Positions 53,283 to 60,361 of a DNA stretch of 64,000 nt are shown in pieces. Position numbers and translations under genes: made by a program. The notes beneath the pieces are model-generated. The model searched no databases. It worked only from the letters and a program-made list of their open reading frames with translations, and was not told the origin of the DNA. The stretch covers positions 7,237-71,236 of the forward strand of contig JAZDEY010000056.1 in assembly GCA_043808325.1 (NCBI GenBank), given 5' to 3'. The DNA is from JAZDEY01 sp043808325 [NCBI: Candidatus Eiseniibacteriota bacterium]. GTDB taxonomy: Bacteria > Arandabacterota > Arandabacteria > Arandabacterales. The stretch's first letter is position 1. Each line of letters starts with the position of its first letter.

Positions 53283-54002
53283 TTACGCGCCGTGCATGCC
53301 GGTCAGGAAGAGGGCAGCGAGCAAGCCGCCCAGAAGAGTGTTGACCAGGTTGGCGACCTGCGTCGCCCGTAGTCCGGCTGCGGACTTGAACAGGCTTTCG
53401 GCCGCGGTAGCGAGCGCGCCGGCAAGAACGATGTAGCCGATCATGCCCGCACTTACTAGATGGAAGCCAAAGGCAATAAGTGCGAGCGCCGTGGCAGCGA
53501 TGGCACCCGAAATGGTCCCCACCACCGAGATTCCGCCGGGCGCACCAGCCTCTCTCACCTTGAGATCGTGAAGGGTGAGACTCTTCCGTGAAAGAGCCTT
53601 TCCCACCTCCGAAGCGACCGTGTCAAAGGCTGCGGTGGCAAGGGCCGCCGTGAAGAAGACGGCGAGAACCGGCATGGGTCTTAGGATCGCCACTAGGGCG
53701 CCGAACGCAGGAACTGCGAGATTGCCCAGGGCATTCCTCCAGGTCCTTCTGCCACCGGCGGGTTCGCTTATGCCTTCGCTGTCCTTCTGGCGAAACTTGA
53801 TCCGGGTGGTCGCACTCCCCAGGATCACGAAGCCGAGGAGCACGAGGAAACCTCCGGGGCCGAAGGCGTAGGTCATGACCGAACCGAGAATGACGCCCAC
53901 GAGCAGGCCCGAACGATCAAAGGCCCGGGCATAGAACCCCACGAGCCCAAGCCCAAGGTTGGGTAGGATGCTTAATCCGATTCTGGCTAGTGGCTGTAGC
54001 AG
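53283..54002 (-). CDS. DUF92 (TMEM19-like) integral membrane protein
   Basis: About 219 residues from the GTG at 53942, or 239 from a CTG at 54002. I prefer the latter. The 20 extra in-frame codons (LARIGLSILPNLGLGL) supply the first DUF92 helix, and AGGTGAGG lies 5 nt before the CTG, whereas the GTG has no ribosome binding site. An in-frame TAG lies just beyond. Family features: AFDRSGLLVGVILGSVMTYAFG, FVILGSATTRIKF, ATAAFDTVASEVGKALSRKS, GGISVVGTISGAIAA. DUF92 proteins have been linked to phytyl-phosphate kinase-type activity (VTE6) in phototrophs, so an isoprenoid- or lipid-phosphate role is possible here. It shares a promoter with the DUF362 gene. Confidence 0.8.
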   Translation of the reverse strand: MLQPLARIGLSILPNLGLGLVGFYARAFDRSGLLVGVILGSVMTYAFGPGGFLVLLGFVILGSATTRIKFRQKDSEGISEPAGGRRTWRNALGNLAVPAFGALVAILRPMPVLAVFFTAALATAAFDTVASEVGKALSRKSLTLHDLKVREAGAPGGISVVGTISGAIAATALALIAFGFHLVSAGMIGYIVLAGALATAAESLFKSAAGLRATQVANLVNTLLGGLLAALFLTGMHGA

Positions 54003-54098
54003 GCTCGCCTCACCTGTTCTCTATCGGTGTTGGGTGCGGAATCCCTATCTCCAACAGGCCCGTATCCTCGCCCGACACCGCAACCGGAAACAATTGCG

Positions 54099-54127
54099 AG
54101 TGTACCATGCGCCACGGCCGACGTCAA
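54099..54127 (-). promoter_or_regulatory. Sigma-70 promoter for the DUF92-DUF362 operon
   Basis: On the minus strand, TTGACG (54122-54127) and TACACT (54099-54104) have a 17-bp spacer. The start is near 54092. It is divergent from the plus-strand promoter at 54198-54227. Confidence 0.7.
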
Positions 54128-54197
54128 CCAACCGAGTTGAGATTATGGCGCTCCCGGACAAGGCAAGGGCTTACGCAAAAACAGGTGATGAATCCCA

Positions 54198-54227
54198 TTG
54201 ACAAGACCGGTCCGGTCGTGGTATAAG
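54198..54227 (+). promoter_or_regulatory. Promoter with internal dyad for the peptide-modification cluster
   Basis: A perfect TTGACA (54198-54203) and TATAAG (54222-54227) are 18 bp apart. The spacer contains the palindrome GACCGGTCCGGTC (54205-54217), a likely repressor or activator site. The ~115-nt leader that follows holds a hairpin (GATGAGC/GCTCATC, 54300-54319) just before the ribosome binding site. Nothing else is seen in 54003-54348. Confidence 0.75.
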
Positions 54228-54348
54228 TCATGTGGTGATAACTTAGGTGATTGCAGCCAAAAGTGGATACTTCCGGCTCCAAGTCCGAGCCTACAGGGTG
54301 ATGAGCTTTGGTGCTCATCTAAAATCTCTGTGAAGGGAGGTGAAACAT

Positions 54349-54450
54349 ATGGCAATTTTCTGCGGCAAGGGTGCTACAATGCAGAACGACGCGAGGCCGA
54401 AGCCGCCTCTTCCTCCACCGCCTCCTCCTCCCGAGGATCCGATTCTATAG
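54349..54450 (+). CDS. Candidate RiPP precursor peptide, 33 residues, poly-Pro
   Basis: A 33-codon gene too short for most gene callers. The ATG has a very strong ribosome binding site (GGGAGG, 8 nt upstream), its own promoter, and a terminator hairpin 30 bp after the TAG. The N-terminal part is MAIFCGKGATMQ with the only Cys at residue 5; after NDAR comes PKPPL, seven prolines (22-28), and EDPIL at the end. Codons for the seven prolines vary (CCT, CCA, CCG, CCC), so this is not simple repeat expansion. It directly precedes two radical SAM/SPASM enzymes with PqqD-like domains, two ATP-grasps and an exporter, the setting of a modified-peptide precursor. Alternatively it is a leader peptide: seven prolines would stall ribosomes without EF-P, and the hairpin could be an attenuator. 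Confidence 0.7.
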   Translation: MAIFCGKGATMQNDARPKPPLPPPPPPPEDPIL

Positions 54451-54479
54451 TCCGAATTAGGCGGCTGATTATGTAGGCT

Positions 54480-54512
54480 AGGGACGAGTCTAATCGCTCG
54501 TCCCTTGCTTGT
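54480..54512 (+). terminator. Terminator/attenuator between the short peptide gene and the enzyme genes
   Basis: A perfect 9-bp stem (AGGGACGAG 54480-54488, CTCGTCCCT 54497-54505) with an 8-nt loop is followed by TTGCTTGTTG. Partial read-through would give much more short-peptide mRNA than enzyme mRNA, as in many RiPP operons. Confidence 0.72.
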
Positions 54513-54532
54513 TGCAGAAGTGGCTGTGAGAG

Positions 54533-55282
54533 ATGGAAGCACAGAGAGAATTGCTCGTACGCCAAGCTCGGACGATCACTCAGCGCGAGGCCGAGCGGCA
54601 AGAACCCATCTTCGCGTTGCTGACCGGTTCCGCCGCCTGGGGTGCGGTCTCGTCGCGAAGCGACATCGACATCATATTCATTTCCCGGCAGAGTGACTTC
54701 GTATCCTACAGATACTACATGCCCGGGCTTACGGACGTCACCATTCGGACCGAAGTCGGAAGGATTCCTCTCGCCTACTTGGAGAAGATTCTTGCCTCGG
54801 GTTACGCAGACGACATTTCTACGGGAGTCCGCGAGCAGATAAGAAACGCGCGCGTGCTTCTCGGCGACCAGCAGAGAGCCCAGGAGATGATTGCCGGATT
54901 CGCCGCCCTCAAGCCCAGAAAGAAGCTCCTTGGGGAGTATCTCTTTCTGGCAGGAGAGGCTCTGGCCAAGACAAGACAGGCCCTGGCCGAGCCAAGTGCC
55001 ACTAAGGCCGTGTTATGGATGGATGCCCTGTCCAAGAATATCTGGCGACTTGTGCTCGTGGCCGACCACCAGATCGGTGTTCAGAAGGACAAGCACGAAA
55101 TCAGAGCGGCGCGTGCGGAACTGGACGAGCGCAAGTTCGCTGACTACCAGGTCTCAAGAAGGGTCGCGGGCATTGACAAGCAATCCGCCCTGACCATGTT
55201 GCGCGCAGCGCAGGCAGTGATATCGAAGGTATTGAATCTCGCAGGCATAAGCTCAAGCATTGTCGGTGAGATCGAGGAGTGA
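54533..55282 (+). CDS. Nucleotidyltransferase-fold protein with intact catalytic motif
   Basis: 249 residues. The Pol-beta/MNT-type motif is complete: LLTGSAAWGAVSSRSDIDII, with GS at 32-33 and the metal-binding Asp pair at 44 and 46. A later strand (DVTIRTEVGRIPL) could supply a third acidic or polar residue. The C-terminal ~130 residues are helical (KKLLGEYLFLAGEALAKTRQ, KNIWRLVLVADHQ). Such enzymes transfer NMP to a hydroxyl, phosphate or protein group. In this cluster the target could be the short peptide, a small molecule, or a carrier. The weak ribosome binding site (GAGAG) and the attenuator before it suggest low expression. It is followed at once by a degenerate paralog, which argues for a heterodimer. 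Confidence 0.8.
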   Translation: MEAQRELLVRQARTITQREAERQEPIFALLTGSAAWGAVSSRSDIDIIFISRQSDFVSYRYYMPGLTDVTIRTEVGRIPLAYLEKILASGYADDISTGVREQIRNARVLLGDQQRAQEMIAGFAALKPRKKLLGEYLFLAGEALAKTRQALAEPSATKAVLWMDALSKNIWRLVLVADHQIGVQKDKHEIRAARAELDERKFADYQVSRRVAGIDKQSALTMLRAAQAVISKVLNLAGISSSIVGEIEE

Positions 55283-55286
55283 CAGA

Positions 55287-56024
55287 TTGGAGAATCTCAA
55301 GGGGCTTTCGGACGGCACCCGGCAATTGATCGCTCAGGCGGCCGAGACGCTCCAGAAGGAGACCGGCGCCACGGCGGTCCTGCTGACCGGCCCTCACGCG
55401 CTAGGGCTTGATAGGGCCGAAGACAAGTTCTACTTTGTCTCGATAACCGAGGATCCCGAGGGCGTGATCGAGCATCGCTTCGCGGAACGCTATGCCGGTA
55501 TCGAACGGCAGATGGAGATCGGCATCTTCCCGCGCAAGTTCATCGAGAAGCTCGTGAAGGATGGCTACTGGGACATGGTCTCTCTGCGGGCAGCTGAGGT
55601 CCTGAGGATCGCAGTTCCGCTTTTCGATCCGACCGGATACGGCAGGGCCGCAGCCGAGGCCATGACGAAGTACCTGCCCGGAAAGCAGTTCATCTCGGGA
55701 AAAATCCACGGTATCAAGGCCACCTTCGATGATGCGGTCTCGTTGTACTCCAAGGGTGATTATGCGGGCGCGATACTGGTGGTACGCGAGGCCCTCCGGC
55801 TTGCGGTCGAACTCCTAGTGAAGCAATCCCCGGAGCCCGATCTGGCCGTAGAAGAGGTGGTCAAGGCCCGGCTTGGCGAACAGGGCTACACCTGGCTGCG
55901 CCAGGGCCTTGGCATTGACGGCGTCAGCGAAGCCGATCTAAGTCGTCAGCTGGACCGGCTGATCGATCTGAGCCGGCGAATCCTCAAAGATCTTGGCATC
56001 GCGGATGAGATTCTAGACTCGTAG
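55287..56024 (+). CDS. Degenerate nucleotidyltransferase-fold paralog with helical C-terminal domain
   Basis: 245 residues from the TTG at 55287, chosen because GAGGAG lies 7 nt upstream; an earlier TTG at 55260 would overlap the upstream gene. The catalytic loop aligns with the previous protein (LLTGPHALGLDRAEDKFYFV versus LLTGSAAWG...SDIDI), but GS has become GP and DxD has become DKF, so NMP transfer is unlikely. The C-terminal helices (YSKGDYAGAILVVREALRLAVELLV) resemble HEPN-type bundles. It may be a structural or substrate-binding partner of the intact enzyme 4 bp upstream. Confidence 0.7.
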   Translation: MENLKGLSDGTRQLIAQAAETLQKETGATAVLLTGPHALGLDRAEDKFYFVSITEDPEGVIEHRFAERYAGIERQMEIGIFPRKFIEKLVKDGYWDMVSLRAAEVLRIAVPLFDPTGYGRAAAEAMTKYLPGKQFISGKIHGIKATFDDAVSLYSKGDYAGAILVVREALRLAVELLVKQSPEPDLAVEEVVKARLGEQGYTWLRQGLGIDGVSEADLSRQLDRLIDLSRRILKDLGIADEILDS

Positions 56025-56100
56025 CTACGGGCGGTCCGACCTCGCGGCCGGCTGGAGCCCGTCCAAGAGTGGCTAGGCCAAACAGGAGTCCGCAAGCCTT

Positions 56101-57435
56101 ATGCCGATAATTGATGCCAGCCTCGTACACGTAGCCAGAGATCGGGCTCACGTTTTCTTCAATCCCATCACCGGGGGCTATGCGGTCACCGATGATCGCG
56201 GCGCCGCCCTTGTGGATCTCATGATGCGGACCGATGATGAAGATCAGGTCATAGACAGGGTAGCCGCCGACCTTCCACTCGATCCGGTGGCTGCGGCCGC
56301 CCGATATGTGGCATTCACCGAGAGACTCCGGAGCCGCGGCATCTTTGAGAGGATCGCCAGGTCCGCCGACGGAATCCCCACACCCTTCTTCGGATTCATC
56401 GAGGTCACTCGGAAGTGCCCCACCCTGTGCCGGATATGCGCGATCGATACCGGCAGAGGTTCCGAGGACGTACTCACCCTCGATGAGATCAAGGGCGTGA
56501 TCGATCAGTTTAAGGAGCTCGGCATCAAGTACGTGGCCCTCACCGGCGGCGACCCGCTTCTAAGGAGCGACCTCCTTGAGATTCTCAACCACGCGGCGAA
56601 ACGGGAGATGCCATCCGGGTTCTCGAGCAGCCTCGTGACCCTGACAGAAGACGTCGCGCGCGCGATCGGGGAAAGGGGTGTCCAGGTCCAGGTCAGCCTC
56701 GACGGAAGCTCGCCCGAGGTCAACGACTATAACCGCGGACCGGGCTCCTTCGAGAAAGCGATGAGGGGGATCGAGCTTCTCAACAAGCACAAAGTGGAGT
56801 TTCGGATCGCGTTCTGCATCATGAAGCACAACATAGGCGACATCGCGGCGATGATCAAACTCGGCGAAAGGCTTGGCGCCAAGGAGGTGGCCTTCAGGAA
56901 AATCAAGCTGCTCGGCAGGGCCCTCGATCTCAAAGAGCAGGTCTACCCGACTCCGCAGGAGATGGCCGGGGCCTATTCCCTGCTCTATCGGGAAACCTTC
57001 GGGCGCGACCCCGAGGCGATGAGGATCAATTCCAAGTTCACCGAGGTGCTCTTCGGCGGCCGCGGGGCGATCTTCGATCGTCTGCCCTGTGGCGCAGGCA
57101 GGAACGTCATCCACATCACCTACAAGGGGGACGTGGTGCCCTGCTCGCTCTTCACCGAGGACAAGTTCGTCCAGGGCAATATTCGCAGGGACCCCATCGC
57201 CAAGATCTGGAGGACCTCCGAAATGCTGGCCTTTTTCAGAGACACCCGGGTCGACGACATTCCCAAGTGCCGCGATTGCGCAGTCAAGTACGTATGCGGC
57301 GGCGGCTGTCGGGCCGAAGCCTATCTCCTGCACGGCGATCTCCTGGCAGAGTGCTGCGACTGCGAGGACCTCAAGGTCTTCTATAATCATGTGTTTGGCC
57401 ACACGGCCCAGAGTGAGAAGCCTCTGACAGTCTAG
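56101..57435 (+). CDS. Radical SAM/SPASM peptide-modifying enzyme with PqqD-like N-terminus
   Basis: 444 residues. Residues ~15-82 look like a PqqD/RRE-type peptide-recognition domain (FFNPITGGYAVTDDRGAALVDL ... RLRSRGIF). The radical SAM cluster is C106-x3-C110-x2-C113 (KCPTLCRIC), followed by LTGGDPLLRSDL and VQVSLDGSSPEVND. The SPASM region is complete: C-x12-G-x4-C (LPCGAGRN...GDVVPC), C-x2-C-x5-C-x3-C (CRDCAVKYVCGGGC) and Cys 418, 419 and 421 near the end, so two auxiliary 4Fe-4S clusters are expected. Such enzymes form thioether, C-C or C-O crosslinks, or epimerise residues, in precursor peptides. The 76-bp gap upstream contains no other gene. Confidence 0.86.
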   Translation: MPIIDASLVHVARDRAHVFFNPITGGYAVTDDRGAALVDLMMRTDDEDQVIDRVAADLPLDPVAAAARYVAFTERLRSRGIFERIARSADGIPTPFFGFIEVTRKCPTLCRICAIDTGRGSEDVLTLDEIKGVIDQFKELGIKYVALTGGDPLLRSDLLEILNHAAKREMPSGFSSSLVTLTEDVARAIGERGVQVQVSLDGSSPEVNDYNRGPGSFEKAMRGIELLNKHKVEFRIAFCIMKHNIGDIAAMIKLGERLGAKEVAFRKIKLLGRALDLKEQVYPTPQEMAGAYSLLYRETFGRDPEAMRINSKFTEVLFGGRGAIFDRLPCGAGRNVIHITYKGDVVPCSLFTEDKFVQGNIRRDPIAKIWRTSEMLAFFRDTRVDDIPKCRDCAVKYVCGGGCRAEAYLLHGDLLAECCDCEDLKVFYNHVFGHTAQSEKPLTV

Positions 57436-57522
57436 GGCCGGCATCCGGGAAGGACCGGCCACCGATGGCACAGTGACGATGCCTGGGGCAAGCAGTGCCT
57501 GAGAAGACGGGATGAGACGCAG

Positions 57523-58797
57523 ATGACGACGCCGCACCTGGTTCACTACTCGTTGCCCGAATGCGATCGCTACCTCCTTTTCAATCCGGCTTCCGGAGCC
57601 TGGCTCGTGACCGATTCGCGCGGCGACGGCATGATAACCGAGTACCTTGAGCGCAGGGGGCCCGCAGGTCCCTTCATTGAGAGACTGGCCAGGACTCCGA
57701 TCTTCAAGCAGATCGAGGAGGGCTCGGCCTACGGGCTCGTGCCCCAGAGACTTATCGTGGAGCTCACCACCGCCTGTAATCTCAGATGCAAGACCTGTTA
57801 CATGTCGGCTTCGCTTTCCCGCGACAACGAGATGAAGTTCGAGGAAGTGACAAGCCTCTTGCGGGACGCCGCTGCGGGCGGAACCGAGACCGTTGCCTTC
57901 ATAGGCGGCGAGCCCTTGATGAGGAGCGACCTTCCGGAGGTTCTGGATTTTGCCCTGGCCAACTTCGCGGATGTGATGCTCTCAACAAATGGGACTCTCG
58001 TGGATCAGAGCTTCCTTTCCCAATTCTCGAGAAGACGCAACCTCCTAATCCAGGTCAGTATCGATGGTCCCGATGAGACCTCGAACGACGCGATACGCGG
58101 CCGCGGCAGTTTCGTCAAGGCCACGAGGCTCTTGGATCTTGCCCGAGAGTGCGGCATTCGGACGGCTGTCTCCAGCGTCCTCAACCGGTGCAATTACGAT
58201 CTCGTGGGCAGGACCTGCGATCTCGCCGCCGCCAAGGGGGCCTCGCTGGCGATCTTCCACAAGGTCCACGTCTTCGGCCGCGCCCAGGACTTCCCCGAGA
58301 TCGTGCCCTCCAAGGAGCAGGTAATGCACGGCATGGGCGTGCTGCTCCAGAGATTCGATCAATACGAGCGGGCCGGAAAGATGATTGTCGATTTCCCTCA
58401 CAACAGGTGCTTCCGGGGAGATTCGGCCCTCGATACGGCTTTCCTGGGATGTCATTTCGGAAGGGCGTCGGCCTATGTCACCAGCGACGGCAATCTGGTG
58501 TGCTGCTCCCATCTGCGCGACGGCGAGTTCCGGTGCGGCGACCTGAGAGAGCGGGCTTTGCTCGAGATCTGGCAGAACTCACCGTGTCTTGATAGAATGC
58601 GAAAGATGACCGTGGAGGACATACCCTCCTGCCGGAAGTGTCAGTTCAAGTATATGTGCAGGGGAAGCTGCCGGGCGGACGCCCTCGGTCACAGCGGCGA
58701 TCTTTCCGGCGAACCGTACGATTGTGACGCCTTGAGAAGCTACTATGCCTACGTGCTCGACTACTATGCACGTCATTCTGAACCCGTGATCCCTTAA
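57523..58797 (+). CDS. Second radical SAM/SPASM peptide-modifying enzyme
   Basis: 424 residues. The N-terminus has a shorter PqqD-like segment (YLLFNPASGAWLVTDSRGDGMI). The cluster is C85-x3-C89-x2-C92 (ACNLRCKTCYM), then FIGGEPLMRSDL and QVSIDGPDETSND. The SPASM cysteines are complete: C-x12-G-x4-C (GCHFGRAS...DGNLVCC), C-x2-C-x5-C-x3-C (CRKCQFKYMCRGSC) and a last Cys in YDCDAL. It is paralogous to, but clearly diverged from, the preceding enzyme, so the two may act on different residues or in sequence. The 87-bp gap between them holds no convincing peptide gene. Confidence 0.86.
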   Translation: MTTPHLVHYSLPECDRYLLFNPASGAWLVTDSRGDGMITEYLERRGPAGPFIERLARTPIFKQIEEGSAYGLVPQRLIVELTTACNLRCKTCYMSASLSRDNEMKFEEVTSLLRDAAAGGTETVAFIGGEPLMRSDLPEVLDFALANFADVMLSTNGTLVDQSFLSQFSRRRNLLIQVSIDGPDETSNDAIRGRGSFVKATRLLDLARECGIRTAVSSVLNRCNYDLVGRTCDLAAAKGASLAIFHKVHVFGRAQDFPEIVPSKEQVMHGMGVLLQRFDQYERAGKMIVDFPHNRCFRGDSALDTAFLGCHFGRASAYVTSDGNLVCCSHLRDGEFRCGDLRERALLEIWQNSPCLDRMRKMTVEDIPSCRKCQFKYMCRGSCRADALGHSGDLSGEPYDCDALRSYYAYVLDYYARHSEPVIP

Positions 58798-58811
58798 GGA
58801 AGGATACAGCC

Positions 58812-59462
58812 ATGTTCATCGTGATCGACGGCATAGACGGTTGCGGCAAGTCCACCCAGGTCAAGATGCTCTCCGAGCTCTACGAAAAGCGAGGCACGAA
58901 GATGGTGACCTCAAAGTGGAAGGACTCGGAGTATGTCCAGAAGCTCTTCATCGGTGATCTTCTCAAGCGCTTCCAGGATGGCACAGTCAAGATTCCGCCC
59001 GAGGCACGGACTTTCCTGCTTGCCGCCGACATATCAAACCGGCTCGAGGGTTCCATTAAGCCCGCGCTAAAGCAGGGTCTGACGGTGCTCGGCGACAGGT
59101 ACATCTACAAGGTGGTCGCCCAGGGAATTGCGCGGGGCCTCGGCGCGCAATGGCTCGACAATCTCTTCTCGTTTGCGATCGAGCCTGAGATCAAACTGTT
59201 TCTGGACGTGGACCCTGGGCTGGCGGCCGAGCGGATCGTGGCCTATCGGGAGATCTCCTACTACGAAGCCGGAATGGACGTTCTTCCAGGCGCCGATCGT
59301 AAACACAACTTCATCGCCTTCCAGACCCGGGTGCGCCAGAACCTGCTCGCGATCGCGGATAAGGTCAAGGGGCTGGTGGTCGATGCTTCGACCACACCCG
59401 ACGAGCAGCGCGACCGGATCAGAGCCTATATCGACAGCCGCACCGGGGGAGCACCCAGATGA
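58812..59462 (+). CDS. Thymidylate-kinase-like P-loop kinase in the peptide cluster
   Basis: 216 residues with a good ribosome binding site (AAGGAAGG). Walker A is GIDGCGKST (residues 7-15), and the Tmk-type GDRYIYKVVAQGIARGL and FLDVDPGLAAERI segments follow. The DRY motif is present, but the TREPGGT loop that contacts dTMP in housekeeping Tmk is replaced by SKWKDSEYVQKL, and the Tyr-Gln of DRYxxSxxAYQG is lost. It could be a diverged dTMP kinase, or a kinase providing a phosphorylated intermediate for the nucleotidyltransferase and ATP-grasp enzymes around it. It overlaps the next gene by 4 bp, so it belongs to the operon. Confidence 0.75.
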   Translation: MFIVIDGIDGCGKSTQVKMLSELYEKRGTKMVTSKWKDSEYVQKLFIGDLLKRFQDGTVKIPPEARTFLLAADISNRLEGSIKPALKQGLTVLGDRYIYKVVAQGIARGLGAQWLDNLFSFAIEPEIKLFLDVDPGLAAERIVAYREISYYEAGMDVLPGADRKHNFIAFQTRVRQNLLAIADKVKGLVVDASTTPDEQRDRIRAYIDSRTGGAPR

Positions 59463-60361
59463 GGGTGGGTCTCGTCGGCAGCCAGGCCTCGCCCGACCTG
59501 CGCATCTTGAGGCGTGAGATCGAAGACCGGGGCCACAAGGCCGCTTTCATAAATCTCCGCAAGTTTCCCCAGTACGTGATGGCCGGCTTCGAGAGATCGT
59601 CCGCCCGCTCGGCCCTCGCCGTCGACCACGCCGACCTCCTGGACTTCGCGTGTTTCTACGTCCACGACCTGGAGGGCCGAGACGGGTTCTTTCGCGGCGA
59701 GTTCGGCCCCGAGATCTGGGCTCAGCTCAGAGATCGCTATCTCGAGTTTGCGAGATGTGAGGCCGATAACCTGGCGTTTACCATGGGGCTCGTCATGTGC
59801 TTGGGCGGCGCCAGGCCCATGGTCAACCGTCCTGAGGCACTTGTTCGAAGCCGCTTCAGACCGTCGATCCGCTTCAGACTTGCCCGGGCAGGGATTCCGC
59901 TCTGGCCTCTTCTGCCGGGCCCTCGGGCTTGGGATGCCGATCGCGGCGACGGTGCCGGCCCGCCCCTGGCGATGCGCATCAGGATCGTGGAGGAGTTCAC
60001 TTATGATGTGCCCTGCTTTCCGCGAAGATACGTAAACGCTCTCTCGCTCTTGGGCGGCCGACCCGAAGAGCGCTGGCGTAGTCTTGTGGTCAAAGAGGGC
60101 CTGACCCAATCGATGATACGCTACGAGGACGGCCGGGAAGAGCGGGCCGCTCTCCCGCGGGAGGCCGCCGAGCTCGCCGGCCGGGTCATCTCGGTGCTTG
60201 ATCTCGATGTGGCGGAGGTCCACCTCGTACCCCAGGGCGGCACCCTCAAGGTGCTCGACGTCCTTCCGTTTCCCTGGATCTCGGATTTCGAGGAAATAAC
60301 GGGCGAGGGATCGGCTGCTCCCATCGCCGAACGAATCTTATCGCTGGGGGGATCAAAGTGA
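59459..60361 (+). CDS. Degenerate ATP-grasp-like protein
   Basis: 300 residues, homologous in layout to the next gene: a Rossmann-like start (RVGLVGSQASPDLRILRREIEDRGHKAA), a mid-section GGARPMVNRPEALVRSRF, and an ATP-grasp-type end. The metal-site block reads VLDVLPFP (residues 265-272), where the partner has VLECNPAP: Glu became Asp and the Mg-binding Asn became Leu. The Lys-containing nucleotide-binding strand is also not recognisable. It is probably inactive as a ligase and may bind the peptide or form a heterodimer with the intact paralog. It overlaps both neighbours by 4 bp. Confidence 0.65.
   Translation: MRVGLVGSQASPDLRILRREIEDRGHKAAFINLRKFPQYVMAGFERSSARSALAVDHADLLDFACFYVHDLEGRDGFFRGEFGPEIWAQLRDRYLEFARCEADNLAFTMGLVMCLGGARPMVNRPEALVRSRFRPSIRFRLARAGIPLWPLLPGPRAWDADRGDGAGPPLAMRIRIVEEFTYDVPCFPRRYVNALSLLGGRPEERWRSLVVKEGLTQSMIRYEDGREERAALPREAAELAGRVISVLDLDVAEVHLVPQGGTLKVLDVLPFPWISDFEEITGEGSAAPIAERILSLGGSK

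Noticed and set aside
54198-54476. A 92-codon plus-strand frame overlapping the short peptide gene
   Set aside because: It begins at the -35 of the promoter, before the predicted transcript start, and has no ribosome binding site; the 33-codon frame has both.
54533-56024. The two NTase-fold genes as a MNT-HEPN toxin-antitoxin pair
   Set aside because: They are in an operon with peptide-modifying enzymes, both carry NTase-like loops, and no stand-alone HEPN toxin with a clear RxxxxxH motif is present. A chance R-x6-H occurs in the first protein.
54349-58797. Identification of the cluster as PQQ biosynthesis
   Set aside because: There are PqqD-like domains and rSAM enzymes, but the peptide has no Glu-x3-Tyr motif and no PqqB, PqqC or PqqF is present.
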